NCBI GenBank assembly: GCA_013152945.1
Contig: JAADFL010000006.1
Coordinates: 10,353 to 74,352, forward strand
From: Deltaproteobacteria bacterium
GTDB taxonomy: Bacteria > Myxococcota_A > JAADFL01
DNA: 64,000 nucleotides
Direction of reading: 5' to 3'
In this document: positions 36,393-45,779 of the stretch, one piece after another
Layout: each line of letters begins with the position of its first letter
Numbering within the stretch: position 1 is the first letter of the stretch
Made by a program: the position numbers and the translations under genes
The notes under the pieces: generated by a model
Told to the model about the DNA's origin: nothing
Databases searched by the model: none
Seen by the model: only the letters and a program-made list of their open reading frames with translations

Positions 36393-37254
36393 AAGAGCCG
36401 GGGATCGGTCCCTCGGCAGGATACTGGGCTTGGCAGCCGAATACCTTGGTGATAAGGGCTGTCCGTCTTCCCGTTTGGACGCCGAGCTACTGCTCGCGGA
36501 AGTCCTCGGGTGCGAAAGGATAGATTTGTACCTTGATCATAACAGGCCCCTGGAAGAGAGGGAGCTTCAAAAATATCGCGACCTCCTCCAAAAGAGATCT
36601 TCAGGACTTCCTGTTGCAAGAATTTTGCAGAAAAAGGGGTTCTGGTCACTTGACTTGCTTTTAAACGATTATACTTTGGTTCCAAGGCCGGAAACAGAGA
36701 TCCTGGTCGAGGCTGCGTTGAAGCGGGCCCAGAGGCTGGACTTGGAGAAACCACGTATCCTGGAAATCGGAACAGGGGCGGGAGGAGTGGCATTGGCATT
36801 GGCCAGGGAACTTCCAGGCGCACGAATGACTGCTACCGATATTCAGGCCGAGGCCATTGATGCGGCTGTTGAAAATGCATCCCGCAACAAATTGGATGGC
36901 AGGGTCGAGTGGCTGGTCGGAGACCTGTATGAACCGGTCCGGGGACGCCTTTTTGACATGATTATCATGAATCCACCCTACCTGACCACAAAAGAAATAC
37001 ATAATGCTCAAGTCGAAGTCAGGTCGGGTGATGCCAACCTGACCCTGGATGGAGGGGAGAACGGAATGGCGGTCATTGAAAGGCTTATCCGTGGATCGGC
37101 GGAATCACTGGACCACAAAGGCGGTTTGCTCGTGGAGATGGCATCACAAAGAGCAGCCGAAACAAGGGAAATTGCGATTTCATCCGGTCTGTCCGTAGAA
37201 AAGGTCCATTTGGACCTGGCTGGAAAAGAGAGGGTACTGGAGGCCGCTGTTTGA
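36376..37254 (+). CDS. prmC: release-factor glutamine methyltransferase PrmC
   Basis: 292 aa from the ATG at 36376 (GGGTGA 8 bases upstream), overlapping the prfA end; an upstream GTG at 36358 is possible. SAM-binding [13 protein letters not shown] and the catalytic NPPY motif (MNPPYL) are present. The usual N-terminal LxPRPETE reads LVPRPETE. The preceding segment ([12 protein letters not shown]) differs from the common GxxFxVxxGVL pattern. Confidence 0.94.
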   Translation: MAGLTRRAGDRSLGRILGLAAEYLGDKGCPSSRLDAELLLAEVLGCERIDLYLDHNRPLEERELQKYRDLLQKRSSGLPVARILQKKGFWSLDLLLNDYTLVPRPETEILVEAALKRAQRLDLEKPRILEIGTGAGGVALALARELPGARMTATDIQAEAIDAAVENASRNKLDGRVEWLVGDLYEPVRGRLFDMIIMNPPYLTTKEIHNAQVEVRSGDANLTLDGGENGMAVIERLIRGSAESLDHKGGLLVEMASQRAAETREIAISSGLSVEKVHLDLAGKERVLEAAV

Positions 37255-37367
37255 AACGGCATTTAATAAATATGAAATTACATAAACATTTTTTCCCGTT
37301 TTTTCGGAATAAGGGTCACTAATAATAGGAAGAGGTTTATAAAGGGCATGTTGGGCTTCAGGTAAAA

Positions 37368-39161
37368 ATGGGCGGCAGGATACCCGATACTGTTGTTGCA
37401 GAAGTCAGAGATCGCACTGATATCGTGTCAGTAGTACAGAGATTCGTGTCATTGAAGCGTTCCGGCCGGAACTATACAGGATTGTGCCCGTTTCATGCCG
37501 ACAAGGATCCTTCGTTTACGGTCAGTCCGGAACGCCAGATATTCCATTGCTTCGGATGTGGAAAGAGTGGAGATGTCTTCAGGTTCATCATGGAAATACA
37601 GGGGCGAACCTTTCCAGAGGCGGTCAGGGACTTGGCCGATGAAGCAGGAGTGAAAATTCCGGAGACCGGTTACGTTCTTTCCAAGACCGACAAGGATAAA
37701 CGGGCAAAATTTCTTGCGATAAACGAGCTGGCGGCAAGTTTCTACCAAAGAGAACTACGGGCCGGCACAGGCCATACCGGAATGACATACCTCCAATCGA
37801 GAGGACTGGATAATGAAACTATAGAAAAATTCAGGCTGGGTTTTGCGCCTGACGGATGGCAGGGACTTACGGATCATTTGAGACAAAAAGGGTTGCCCCT
37901 GCCCCTGGCGGCGGAGCTTGGTTTGCTGGCCCGGGGTGCGAGGGGTTATTATGATGTCTTCCGAAACAGGCTGATGTTTCCTATCATGAGCAGGAAAGGA
38001 GAAGTCATAGCTTTCGGCGGAAGAGCGCTGGGCACAGAACAAAAAGGACCGAAATACCTGAATTCGCCCGGTTCGTCGATTTACCACAAGGCATCCGTCC
38101 TGTACGGTCTTTCACAGGCCGCACCTGCCATAGCAAGGAATGGCTCGGCCGTCATTGTGGAGGGATATTTTGATTTACTGTCCCTTGTTTCGAACGGCTT
38201 TGAACACATAGTGGCTCCGTGTGGAACCGCTCTAACGACACAACAATTATATACGCTCGCCAGGTTGACCAGAAAGATCTATGCGGTTTTCGATGGAGAC
38301 CAGGCAGGTTTCAAAGCTGTTGAAAGGGGTGCTCCATTGATGTTGAAGGCAGGCCTTGCCCCAAAGGCCGTGTTCCTGCCGGAGAACATGGACCCGGATG
38401 ATTTTGTCAGGGAAAAGGGAGCAGATGCCTTTTCAAGGCTCCTGGAGGAGGCACCACCCATCGTGGACGCCTTGATAAACCGGGTTGTTGAAGTCTCCGG
38501 GCCGTCCATTTCCGGGCGTGCCGCAGCGGCAAAGAGGCTATCGCCCGTTTTATCGGCTATTACCGACCCGGTCGAACGGGACATGTACATCCAAAGGCTG
38601 GCCGAAACCATTGGAACGGGAAAAGAGGCTGTACTCGCGGGCATGCTCGGCAATACAAGGTCACAAGGCGGGCCGCCCAAAAATCTACAGGATGAATTTC
38701 CCGGTTCACGGCAGGAGAACCTATTGATCAAGCTCCTTGCATTCCACCCGGAATTAATCCAAACAGCGCTTGATATCGGTGCAAAGAATCTGGTCAAGGG
38801 CCGGGATGCGGCCCTTTTCCTGGATGCGGCCTCAAGGGGCGAGAGATCGGCCGCCGGTCTGCTCGGGGCACTCGACAACGAAGCCACAAGACATGACATC
38901 GGTGCTGACATGGTCCTCGGTAGGGATCCTGCCGGGCCTTACCCGGAGAAAACCCTGGTTGAGTGCCTCGACATGATGAGAAAAAAAAACCAGAAGGACA
39001 AAAGGCGCAAGATTTTACAGGCTTTGTCCAAAGGAGGCACCGAGGAAGACCTGAAGCGTTTCCAGGAAATGGTGCGAAGCGAAAGAGAAGACGGTTCCAC
39101 GGCTATCAGTGCCGTGGGCACGGAAAAATCAGCATCCGGCGAGGTTGAAAATGGCGAATGA
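37368..39161 (+). CDS. dnaG: DNA primase
   Basis: 597 aa. N-terminal CHC2 zinc ribbon ([11 protein letters not shown] ... [11 protein letters not shown], about residues 40-65), catalytic core, TOPRIM domain (IVEGYFDLL, then VFDGDQAG about 305). The C-terminal helicase-binding region is present but divergent. It synthesises RNA primers. A CAGG lies 5 bases upstream of the ATG. It overlaps rpoD by 11 bases, the classic macromolecular-synthesis pairing, though rpsU is absent. Confidence 0.97.
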   Translation: MGGRIPDTVVAEVRDRTDIVSVVQRFVSLKRSGRNYTGLCPFHADKDPSFTVSPERQIFHCFGCGKSGDVFRFIMEIQGRTFPEAVRDLADEAGVKIPETGYVLSKTDKDKRAKFLAINELAASFYQRELRAGTGHTGMTYLQSRGLDNETIEKFRLGFAPDGWQGLTDHLRQKGLPLPLAAELGLLARGARGYYDVFRNRLMFPIMSRKGEVIAFGGRALGTEQKGPKYLNSPGSSIYHKASVLYGLSQAAPAIARNGSAVIVEGYFDLLSLVSNGFEHIVAPCGTALTTQQLYTLARLTRKIYAVFDGDQAGFKAVERGAPLMLKAGLAPKAVFLPENMDPDDFVREKGADAFSRLLEEAPPIVDALINRVVEVSGPSISGRAAAAKRLSPVLSAITDPVERDMYIQRLAETIGTGKEAVLAGMLGNTRSQGGPPKNLQDEFPGSRQENLLIKLLAFHPELIQTALDIGAKNLVKGRDAALFLDAASRGERSAAGLLGALDNEATRHDIGADMVLGRDPAGPYPEKTLVECLDMMRKKNQKDKRRKILQALSKGGTEEDLKRFQEMVRSEREDGSTAISAVGTEKSASGEVENGE

Positions 39162-40905
39162 CATGAGCAGAAAGGAAGTCAAGAAACTGGTTGATCAGGG
39201 AAAGAGACAGGGATACCTGACATACGATGAAATAAACGAGGCCCTTCCCCCTGACATGGTCAGTTCCGAACAGATCGAAAACGTTATGGGAATGCTGGAA
39301 GATCTTGGTATCGACGTTGTGGACGACGCATCCAAGGTATCGGCGAAGATAAGGGCAAAGGTGGCGAAGGCAAAGGGTTCAAACGACGAGTCGGAGCCTG
39401 AAGTATTCGTCAAGAGTAGCGATCCCGTAAGGCTCTACCTACGAAAAATGGGTTCTGTCAGCCTCCTGACCCGCGAAGGGGAAGTTGAGATCGCGAAGAG
39501 AATCGAGGAAGGCGAACTCAAGGTAATGGATGCCGTTCTGTCTTCACCAATGGCAATAGGTGAAATTATCGGCCTGGCCGACAAACTTAGAGAAGGAGCG
39601 CTGAGAGCCAGAGACGTGGTCAAAAACACGGATGATGATGACGACGATGAAATTGCGCCGGATGAGGCAGCAAAGCGTGAACGTATCATCGAGCTGATAA
39701 TGAAAATTAAAAAAACAGAACAACTCATGCGAAAAGCCGAACAAAGGATGAAAGACAAGAACCTTTCGGAAAGCAGGAGAAAAGCTGCGGCAAGGCAGAC
39801 CGAGAAATACCGCCAGACGCTGAAGGAGGCACTGTACGAACTTCGTTTGAGCAAAAAGCAGATAACCAGAATCGTCAATCGGCTGAAGGCCCTGGTCATG
39901 CGTGTCGAGTCATGTGAATATGAGATATTTGTGTGCGAACAACAGGTCGGTATGAGTGCAAAAGAATTCAGGCAAGCCCTGAGGGACATCAAGAAGAGTC
40001 CTAAAAAAAAGAAAAAAATCTTACGAAAAATTGGCCTGTCCGAAGATGCAGTACAGGAGATTGACCGCGCCATCAAGAACTCGCGCGCAAAAATCAAGAG
40101 AGTGGAACGGGAAGCAGGGGTAAAAATAGACAACCTCAGACACACGTACGAACAAATTCAGGAAGGTGAAAGACAGGCCGAACTGGCCAAGGGAGAACTG
40201 GTCGAAGCCAACTTGAGACTGGTTGTTTCCATTGCCAAAAAATATACCAACAGGGGTTTGCAGTTTCTGGACTTGATCCAGGAAGGTAACATAGGACTTA
40301 TGAAGGCTGTGGATAAATTCGAGTACAGGCGGGGGTACAAGTTTTCCACATATGCCACCTGGTGGATAAGACAGGCCATTACCCGGGCCATTGCCGACCA
40401 GGCGCGGACGATCAGGATACCAGTTCATATGATAGAGACGATAAACAAACTGATCAGGACCAGCCGCTATCTCGTTCAGGAGTTGGGCAGGGAGCCAAAC
40501 CCTGACGAGATAGCCGAAAAGATGGAACTGCCTCTGGATAAAGTACGTAAGGTATTGAAGATAGCAAAGGAACCAATCTCCCTTGAAACTCCGATCGGCG
40601 AGGAAGAAGACTCCCACCTGGGTGACTTCATTGAAGACAAGCAAACCGTATCGCCGTCGCAGGCCGTCATCAACATGAACCTTTCAGAGCAGACCAGGAA
40701 GGTGCTCGGAACACTCACTCCAAGGGAGGAGAAGGTCTTGAGGATGCGCTTCGGTATCGGTGAAAAGTCAGACCATACCCTGGAAGAGGTTGGCCAGGAT
40801 TTCGAGGTCACCAGGGAGCGCATCAGGCAAATCGAGGCCAAGGCATTAAGGAAGTTGAGACATCCTTCGAGGAGTAAGAAACTCAAATCTTTTGTAGATA
40901 CCTAG
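39151..40905 (+). CDS. rpoD: primary sigma factor RpoD (sigma-70)
   Basis: 584 aa from the ATG at 39151 (GAGG 6 bases upstream), overlapping dnaG. Regions visible: 1.1 at the N-terminus ([19 protein letters not shown]), 1.2 ([21 protein letters not shown]), a long charged non-conserved region, 2 ([19 protein letters not shown] and [13 protein letters not shown]), 3, and 4.2 with the HTH ([20 protein letters not shown]). It directs housekeeping transcription. Confidence 0.98.
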   Translation: MANDMSRKEVKKLVDQGKRQGYLTYDEINEALPPDMVSSEQIENVMGMLEDLGIDVVDDASKVSAKIRAKVAKAKGSNDESEPEVFVKSSDPVRLYLRKMGSVSLLTREGEVEIAKRIEEGELKVMDAVLSSPMAIGEIIGLADKLREGALRARDVVKNTDDDDDDEIAPDEAAKRERIIELIMKIKKTEQLMRKAEQRMKDKNLSESRRKAAARQTEKYRQTLKEALYELRLSKKQITRIVNRLKALVMRVESCEYEIFVCEQQVGMSAKEFRQALRDIKKSPKKKKKILRKIGLSEDAVQEIDRAIKNSRAKIKRVEREAGVKIDNLRHTYEQIQEGERQAELAKGELVEANLRLVVSIAKKYTNRGLQFLDLIQEGNIGLMKAVDKFEYRRGYKFSTYATWWIRQAITRAIADQARTIRIPVHMIETINKLIRTSRYLVQELGREPNPDEIAEKMELPLDKVRKVLKIAKEPISLETPIGEEEDSHLGDFIEDKQTVSPSQAVINMNLSEQTRKVLGTLTPREEKVLRMRFGIGEKSDHTLEEVGQDFEVTRERIRQIEAKALRKLRHPSRSKKLKSFVDT

Positions 40906-40962
40906 ATCCTTTTCCCGAAGCAAAGTCATTTGCGAGTTTTTTTTCATCCCATCAAGCAACTG

Positions 40963-40980
40963 ATGCTTCCGGTGAAGCAT
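40963..40980 (+). terminator. hairpin after rpoD
   Basis: ATGCTTC and GAAGCAT arms (7 bp) around a CGGT loop, 58 bases after the rpoD stop. A T8 run lies before it rather than after, so it is not a canonical intrinsic terminator in either direction. Confidence 0.3.
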
Positions 40981-41150
40981 AACGGTCAGAATCGTTACCG
41001 ATGCTATAATCCGTAATTCCAATCGGGCCAAGGCCTTGATTATCGTTAATGACAAATCATGCACAAGAAACAAATTTTGCCTTGCCTTTATATCGTGAAA
41101 CTAATAGACTCTCTTTCTTTGAAAAGGGGCGGCATTATGCTGTCCCGGTA

Positions 41151-41223
41151 GGGCCCATAGCTCAGCTGGTAGAGCTACCGGCTCATAACCGGTCGGTCGT
41201 AGGTTCGAGTCCTGCTGGGCCCA
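41151..41223 (+). tRNA. tRNA-Met (CAT anticodon)
   Basis: 73-base cloverleaf: acceptor arms GGGCCCA/TGGGCCC, D arm AGCTCAGCTGGTAGAGCT, anticodon stem ACCGG/CCGGT with loop CTCATAA (anticodon CAT), T arm with GGTTCGAGTCC. The discriminator is A, followed by CC but not a full genomic CCA. Elongator Met is favoured by resemblance; an Ile2 (lysidine) tRNA also has CAT and is not excluded. No initiator features (C1:A72 mismatch, three G-C pairs) are present. Confidence 0.93.
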
Positions 41224-41430
41224 CCCTCCATAGACTGCAAGGAGGAAGATGCCGGGTCCATTACGAGAAACTGCTATTAATTACGCCGTAAATCGGACGA
41301 GGGCACGGTCTTGGCGCTATCCATCGCTTGTTATGAGCAATGCGGAAATATCGTTGTTTTTCAAAGGAAATATAATATATTTTTTTCTATCCGGAAAAGG
41401 GTTCAACCCGGATGTTGAGGAGGGTTTGCC

Positions 41431-42219
41431 TTGCTAGAGCACTTGCGAAACTTGGTGAATTTGCAGGAGGTAGATGCGAAAATCCATCGTCTGAAAAAGG
41501 AGAGACAAGAGATTCCGGAAAAATTGAATGACTTGGAAAAAGAACTTGAAAAGGCGAACCTTGGGTACACTGAACAAAAAGCCAGGCTGATTGAAGTGCA
41601 GAGAGATCACAAGATAAAGGAACAAGCTCTTGATGATGAAGAGGAAAACCTCAAGAAGTGGCAAAAACGTTTACTTGAAATAAAAAATACAAGGGAATAC
41701 GTGGCCCTCCAGCGGGAAATTGAATCCCAAAAACGCTCGAACAGCCAACGCGAGGAAGAAATTCTACTCATGCTCGAGGAAATTGAGGTGCTGGGCAAAA
41801 ACGTGGCCCTCCTGGAAGAATCCTACAAAGAGCTTGAAAAAAAACGGGATAGTGAAAAGGCCGCAGTGGAACAAAAGATCATCGAAATCGATAAAGAAGT
41901 GCAGAGGCTGGATAAGGAAAGACGGGAACGACTTAGCAAGGTTGAGCCTGAATTGCTGGCCAAGTACGAGCATATCAGGGACAGGAGAGCAGGTATCGGT
42001 GTGGCTCTTGTAAGGGATGGACATTGCCTGGCATGCATGATGGGTCTCCCTCCCCAGCTCTATAACGAACTAATGCGCTACGATGCGGTTCATACTTGTC
42101 CGAGCTGCGGTCGAATACTTGTATGGGAGGGTAAGGGGAAAACCGCAATACATCTACAGGACCAAACCGCCAAGGGCTTGGAAGAAAACGTGGAGAAAAA
42201 CGATGACAAATCCAATTAG
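41431..42219 (+). CDS. coiled-coil C4 zinc-ribbon protein (CdsZ-like)
   Basis: 262 aa from a TTG at 41431 with GGAGGG upstream. Residues 1-170 are a long coiled coil rich in Lys/Glu. The C-terminal zinc ribbon has CLAC ... CPSCGRIL. Members of this family (CdsZ in Chlamydia) are widespread in bacteria; their role is not well defined, with regulatory and secretion-related proposals. It overlaps the next gene by 17 bases. Confidence 0.9.
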   Translation: MLEHLRNLVNLQEVDAKIHRLKKERQEIPEKLNDLEKELEKANLGYTEQKARLIEVQRDHKIKEQALDDEEENLKKWQKRLLEIKNTREYVALQREIESQKRSNSQREEEILLMLEEIEVLGKNVALLEESYKELEKKRDSEKAAVEQKIIEIDKEVQRLDKERRERLSKVEPELLAKYEHIRDRRAGIGVALVRDGHCLACMMGLPPQLYNELMRYDAVHTCPSCGRILVWEGKGKTAIHLQDQTAKGLEENVEKNDDKSN

Positions 42220-43333
42220 TTTCAAAATCACAGTGTCACTGGCTGCAGGGGTAATGCTCTCAATCGGATGTGCGGGGCAACAGACAAAAAGTAATGCCGA
42301 ATCCTCTGCCGGCAGAGAAGCTGCTGAAAATCAGTCTGTTGCAAAACAGTCCGGTGCTAATGTGGGGCAGGAACAAGAAAACAAGCAGGGAGCGGCAAAA
42401 TCAGCCTGGAAGACTCCCAGCGGATGGTACTACAAAGAGTCATTCGGCAAAGGTAATTTCGTACACATGCCGGTCTGCGTGGCTGCGGACCAAGACAGGG
42501 TTATAGTGCTCGACTCGACGGGCGCACATACGGATAAAAACACCCAGGTCTTGATTTTTGACAACAACATGAAGCTCCAGGCCAAAGTAGAGGTGCCCCT
42601 CGGAACCGGCGAGGCAAGACCCCATGGTCTTGCAATAGCTCCGGACGGAACCATATACCTTGGAATAGATTCAATGGATGGAGACAACCAAGTGGCAGGC
42701 TTGGCCAAGGTTGTGAGTTCAGGACAAAACTACACTTATGAATACCTCGGGCAGGTCGACCGGGCGGTTGCAGAATATGGCATAGCAACGGATGAGAATG
42801 GAAAGGTATATCTTACGGACGCAGGCACCAATCGAATAATCACGGACGCCCTGGGTGTGGCTTCCAGCTTCAAGGGACCCGGGGACACCGAAGACTATCC
42901 AACCAGAGGGCTGGCCGTCGAGCCTGGTTCGCGTACACTATTGACTCACACCATGAAAGGAGGCACCTTCAAGCTGGTCCGTTACTCAATCAATGGAAAG
43001 CTGCTTAAAGAGATGGCCATCTCAAAAGTGGCTGAGCGCCTGCCATGGTACTATGACGAGATAGACGTAGCCCCGGATGGCAGGATCTTTGTTACGGACT
43101 ATGGAAACAGAAAAGTTCTTGTGCTGGGAAAAGATGGCGGCTTGGAAGCATCCCTGACATGCGATTCGTGCAGGGGACCGGTGAGTAGCGGTAGCGCCGA
43201 ACGGCAGGATATACGTAGCCGACTTTCGGAGCAAGGAGATCCACGTTTTCGAACCCATGTATTGACCAGGAATCACCCCGCACCGCAAGTTACACGTTCC
43301 CTCTCACCCATCCACTCCCCCCAACCAAGTTGA
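42203..43333 (+). CDS. NHL-repeat lipoprotein, 3' end disrupted
   Basis: 376 aa as an open frame from the ATG at 42203 (GGAG 7 bases upstream). Signal peptide with lipobox LSIGC. Then a Ser/Ala/Gln-rich linker and NHL-like beta-propeller blades (APDGTIYLGID, DENGKVYLTDAGTNR, APDGRIFVTDYGNRKV). After about 43180 the frame becomes non-propeller-like. A blade-like sequence VAVAPNGRIYVADFRSKEI continues in another frame to a stop at 43265. One extra base or two missing bases near 43180 would explain this, giving a product of about 354 aa. Confidence 0.85.
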   Translation: MTNPISFKITVSLAAGVMLSIGCAGQQTKSNAESSAGREAAENQSVAKQSGANVGQEQENKQGAAKSAWKTPSGWYYKESFGKGNFVHMPVCVAADQDRVIVLDSTGAHTDKNTQVLIFDNNMKLQAKVEVPLGTGEARPHGLAIAPDGTIYLGIDSMDGDNQVAGLAKVVSSGQNYTYEYLGQVDRAVAEYGIATDENGKVYLTDAGTNRIITDALGVASSFKGPGDTEDYPTRGLAVEPGSRTLLTHTMKGGTFKLVRYSINGKLLKEMAISKVAERLPWYYDEIDVAPDGRIFVTDYGNRKVLVLGKDGGLEASLTCDSCRGPVSSGSAERQDIRSRLSEQGDPRFRTHVLTRNHPAPQVTRSLSPIHSPQPS

Positions 43334-43744
43334 TTTTTCATGTTTCACTTTCTAAAGGCCAAATTAAGGCATGGCATGCATGTAATAACCTGCAAAGGGG
43401 TTTATCTTTTTTATTTGGATGACAGGTTTTCGGCACCAGGTATGGCAAACAGAACATGTGAAACCTCAAAAAACAGGAGATGTACACTCCTTGGCCTTTG
43501 ATAGGTACAAGAGCCGGTGTTCATTTCATAAGGGCAAGGACAGTATGCTTCCTCGAGGTTATTATGCCCTTTCTTAGGTGTCCACAAAATCGGGGCAGAG
43601 CCACTTATTTTTATTGCCGGGTTGTTGTCAGGAAAAAGAACGGTATTATTCCGGCTCCAATTCTGTGCAATGTTACTACTTGACAGGTAATGGCCTGGCA
43701 TAGGAAAAGAACTCCTGTTGACTGTCATAAATAGGAGGGCTTCG
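43334..43744. other. 411-base region without a supported gene
   Basis: Short open frames on both strands lack start signals and family features. The region separates the NHL lipoprotein from the SUMF1 lipoprotein and presumably holds a promoter for the latter, but no clear hexamer pair was found. Confidence 0.5.
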
Positions 43745-44653
43745 ATGTTTCTCTTTAGAAATATGAAATCAGCAGCGCTGTTTGGGTGGGCTGTTGCATG
43801 GTTCTGTATTGTTGCAACAGGCTGCGAGAATTCTAATTGTACGAAATACAATCAGGGCCCGGATTGTGATGTTGATACCGATACCGATACCGACACAGAT
43901 ACCGACACGGACACCGACACGGACACGGACACGGATACAGGCCTGCAATGTTTGGAAGACTCGGTTGATTGCGGCCAAGACGAGGAGAACGTTTTCGGTG
44001 TATGTGTAAAGAATTCGACTGTTGCACTAAAGGGCGGAACCGTTTCGCTCGGAGAGAACGGGACAAAATCGGCCCAAGTGCCTGACTTCAAAATAGACAG
44101 GACCCTTGTAACCAATGAAATGTACCTTGCCTGCGTAGCCTGCAAGAAGTGCACAAGACCCAAATACGACGGATCGTTTACCGGCAGGGAACCGTACTTC
44201 GGTAATAAGGAATTTTCAAACTACCCGGTGATATACGTGAATTGGAGCCAGGCAAGAGAGTTTTGTCAGGCAAGGGGTATGGATCTTCCCACAGAGGCAC
44301 AATGGGAGTACGCGGCCCGCGGTGAGGAGGCGCGAAAATACCCGTGGGGCAGTGACGATCCAACACGGTCTCTTGCAAACTACAATTACAACATCGGCGA
44401 TACCAGTGAAGTGGATCACTACGCCAAGGGCGTTACTCCTGATGGTGTTTTCGACATGGCAGGCAATGTCTGGGAGTGGACCCTGGACGGTTTCTCCGAG
44501 AACTATGCACCTGACGACAAGCAGGAGATCAAGGTTATAAAGGGTGGCTCGTTCGGCTCCAGTGCTGACGAATTGCCATCGTACATAAGGCAAAGCGAGC
44601 ACATGGAGAGTTCCATGTCCACCATCGGCTTTAGGTGCGTTGCAGCAAATTAG
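43745..44653 (+). CDS. FGE/SUMF1-domain lipoprotein with TD tract
   Basis: 302 aa from the ATG at 43745 (AGGAGGG 5 bases upstream). Lipobox VATGC, then a TD tract (about residues 44-65). The formylglycine-generating-enzyme-like domain follows: TLVTNEMYLACV, YPVIYVNWSQAREFC, LPTEAQWEYAARG, PWG, DMAGNVWEWT, VIKGGSFG, and a terminal GFRCV. Whether it retains FGE-type catalysis is unknown; many bacterial members lack the active Cys pair. The downstream Tat-exported protein overlaps none of it but starts 10 bases on, so the two are co-transcribed. Confidence 0.93.
   Translation: MFLFRNMKSAALFGWAVAWFCIVATGCENSNCTKYNQGPDCDVDTDTDTDTDTDTDTDTDTDTDTGLQCLEDSVDCGQDEENVFGVCVKNSTVALKGGTVSLGENGTKSAQVPDFKIDRTLVTNEMYLACVACKKCTRPKYDGSFTGREPYFGNKEFSNYPVIYVNWSQAREFCQARGMDLPTEAQWEYAARGEEARKYPWGSDDPTRSLANYNYNIGDTSEVDHYAKGVTPDGVFDMAGNVWEWTLDGFSENYAPDDKQEIKVIKGGSFGSSADELPSYIRQSEHMESSMSTIGFRCVAAN
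43874..43939 (+). repeat. Asp-Thr codon repeat tract (66 bp)
   Basis: Eleven GAY-ACN hexamers immediately after the lipid anchor of the SUMF1-domain lipoprotein, acting as a spacer between membrane and domain. Confidence 0.92.
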
Positions 44654-44663
44654 GGGTGAAGTC

Positions 44664-45566
44664 ATGGATATAACGAGAAGAGATGCATTGAGAATGACAG
44701 GGGCTGCCGCTGCTGCGGCAGGTGTCGGCGTTATTTCGCCCAAGTTATCGGCCCGGGTCGATGGCGGTCTTCCTTTGCCGACTCCGGCAAAGACGAGGGA
44801 AAGAGTGTGGAAGAATGACGGCCGGTATTTCGTACAGGACACGGTGGATGTATCAGAACTGGACAAGGGCGTAATAAGGGCCAGAGTGGACGGCAAGTGG
44901 CGTGGATTTGCAATCCGCGAATTGAACAATGATTTCGTAAACTGGAACATGAACAAGCGCATAGAAATGATGGACAACATGATGTCCCAAAATTTCGGTA
45001 TATACAACGATGCCCACAATGCGGCAGTGGCGACTTACGGCGCATACCGGGGAGACAGTGCATTCAGCATAAACGTTGCTTACAAGGGTATTGGATGGAT
45101 CCCGACCCCGGATCACATGGACGAGAAAATCAAGGAATACGAAGATAACGCCGGCGCATCCATGCCGGACAAGATGAGTATAATCAAGTCCGGTTACATC
45201 AAGAAAGAAATCTGGCGAAAGAATGTAATAGGAAGCCTGGAACTCTACACCACCAAAAACTACGAGACTCACTCATTCCTGAACCAGGTGACCAACCCGG
45301 TGTCTTCCATAGTCTTTCTCGATTCACCTCCGTCATTCAAGGTGCAGACCATAGCCAGGTTGATGCATCCTGAAGATCCCAACCTCACTGAAGACGAAAA
45401 GAGCATGGTCAAGTGGATAAACTATGCACACCAGTTCTTTCACGGGAATCCTCCCCTAATGGTCGGTTTCATTGCCGTGGCCTACTATGTGGTGGAACAG
45501 TTCGATAATTCACCCTGGGGCTCCACAGACGATGCAGGAGGCCACAGGGTAGTGCCGAACATGTAA
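44664..45566 (+). CDS. Tat-exported protein of unknown function
   Basis: 300 aa from the ATG at 44664 (GGGGTGA upstream). The N-terminus MDITRRDALRMTGAAAAAAG is a twin-arginine signal with an Ala/Gly-rich core and cleavage near SARVDG. The rest has no family I recognise: acidic and aromatic, no Cys in the visible mature part, no metal motif assigned. It may be partner or substrate of the SUMF1 lipoprotein with which it forms a two-gene unit. Tat export implies folding or cofactor loading in the cytoplasm. Confidence 0.82.
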   Translation: MDITRRDALRMTGAAAAAAGVGVISPKLSARVDGGLPLPTPAKTRERVWKNDGRYFVQDTVDVSELDKGVIRARVDGKWRGFAIRELNNDFVNWNMNKRIEMMDNMMSQNFGIYNDAHNAAVATYGAYRGDSAFSINVAYKGIGWIPTPDHMDEKIKEYEDNAGASMPDKMSIIKSGYIKKEIWRKNVIGSLELYTTKNYETHSFLNQVTNPVSSIVFLDSPPSFKVQTIARLMHPEDPNLTEDEKSMVKWINYAHQFFHGNPPLMVGFIAVAYYVVEQFDNSPWGSTDDAGGHRVVPNM

Positions 45567-45779
45567 GAGTTGTGAGCAGTATGAACCTGTCATCCGCCCG
45601 GTCTTTGCTTGGCTGCTGAATGTAAGCAAAGCCATGTTTGAATTGTGTGACTCAACAAGGCATACAGTGATGGAATGGATGGCCCCCTTAAAGCTTTGTT
45701 GACGCCTTACCCAAATATGCTGTTGAATCATGAAAAAATTAGAGCTAAATTTAAGATCATTGCCATCGTGGAGGTCAAC

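Noticed and set aside
40963-40980. Strong intrinsic terminator after rpoD
   Set aside because: The hairpin is good but the T-run lies on the wrong side for the plus strand, so it is kept only as a weak candidate.
41151-41223. Initiator tRNA-fMet
   Set aside because: The 1:72 position is a normal pair and the anticodon stem lacks the three consecutive G-C pairs, so an elongator (or Ile2) identity fits better.
43411-43851. 146-residue minus-strand open frame between the NHL and SUMF1 genes
   Set aside because: It overlaps the start of the SUMF1 gene, has no ribosome-binding site and no recognisable domain.
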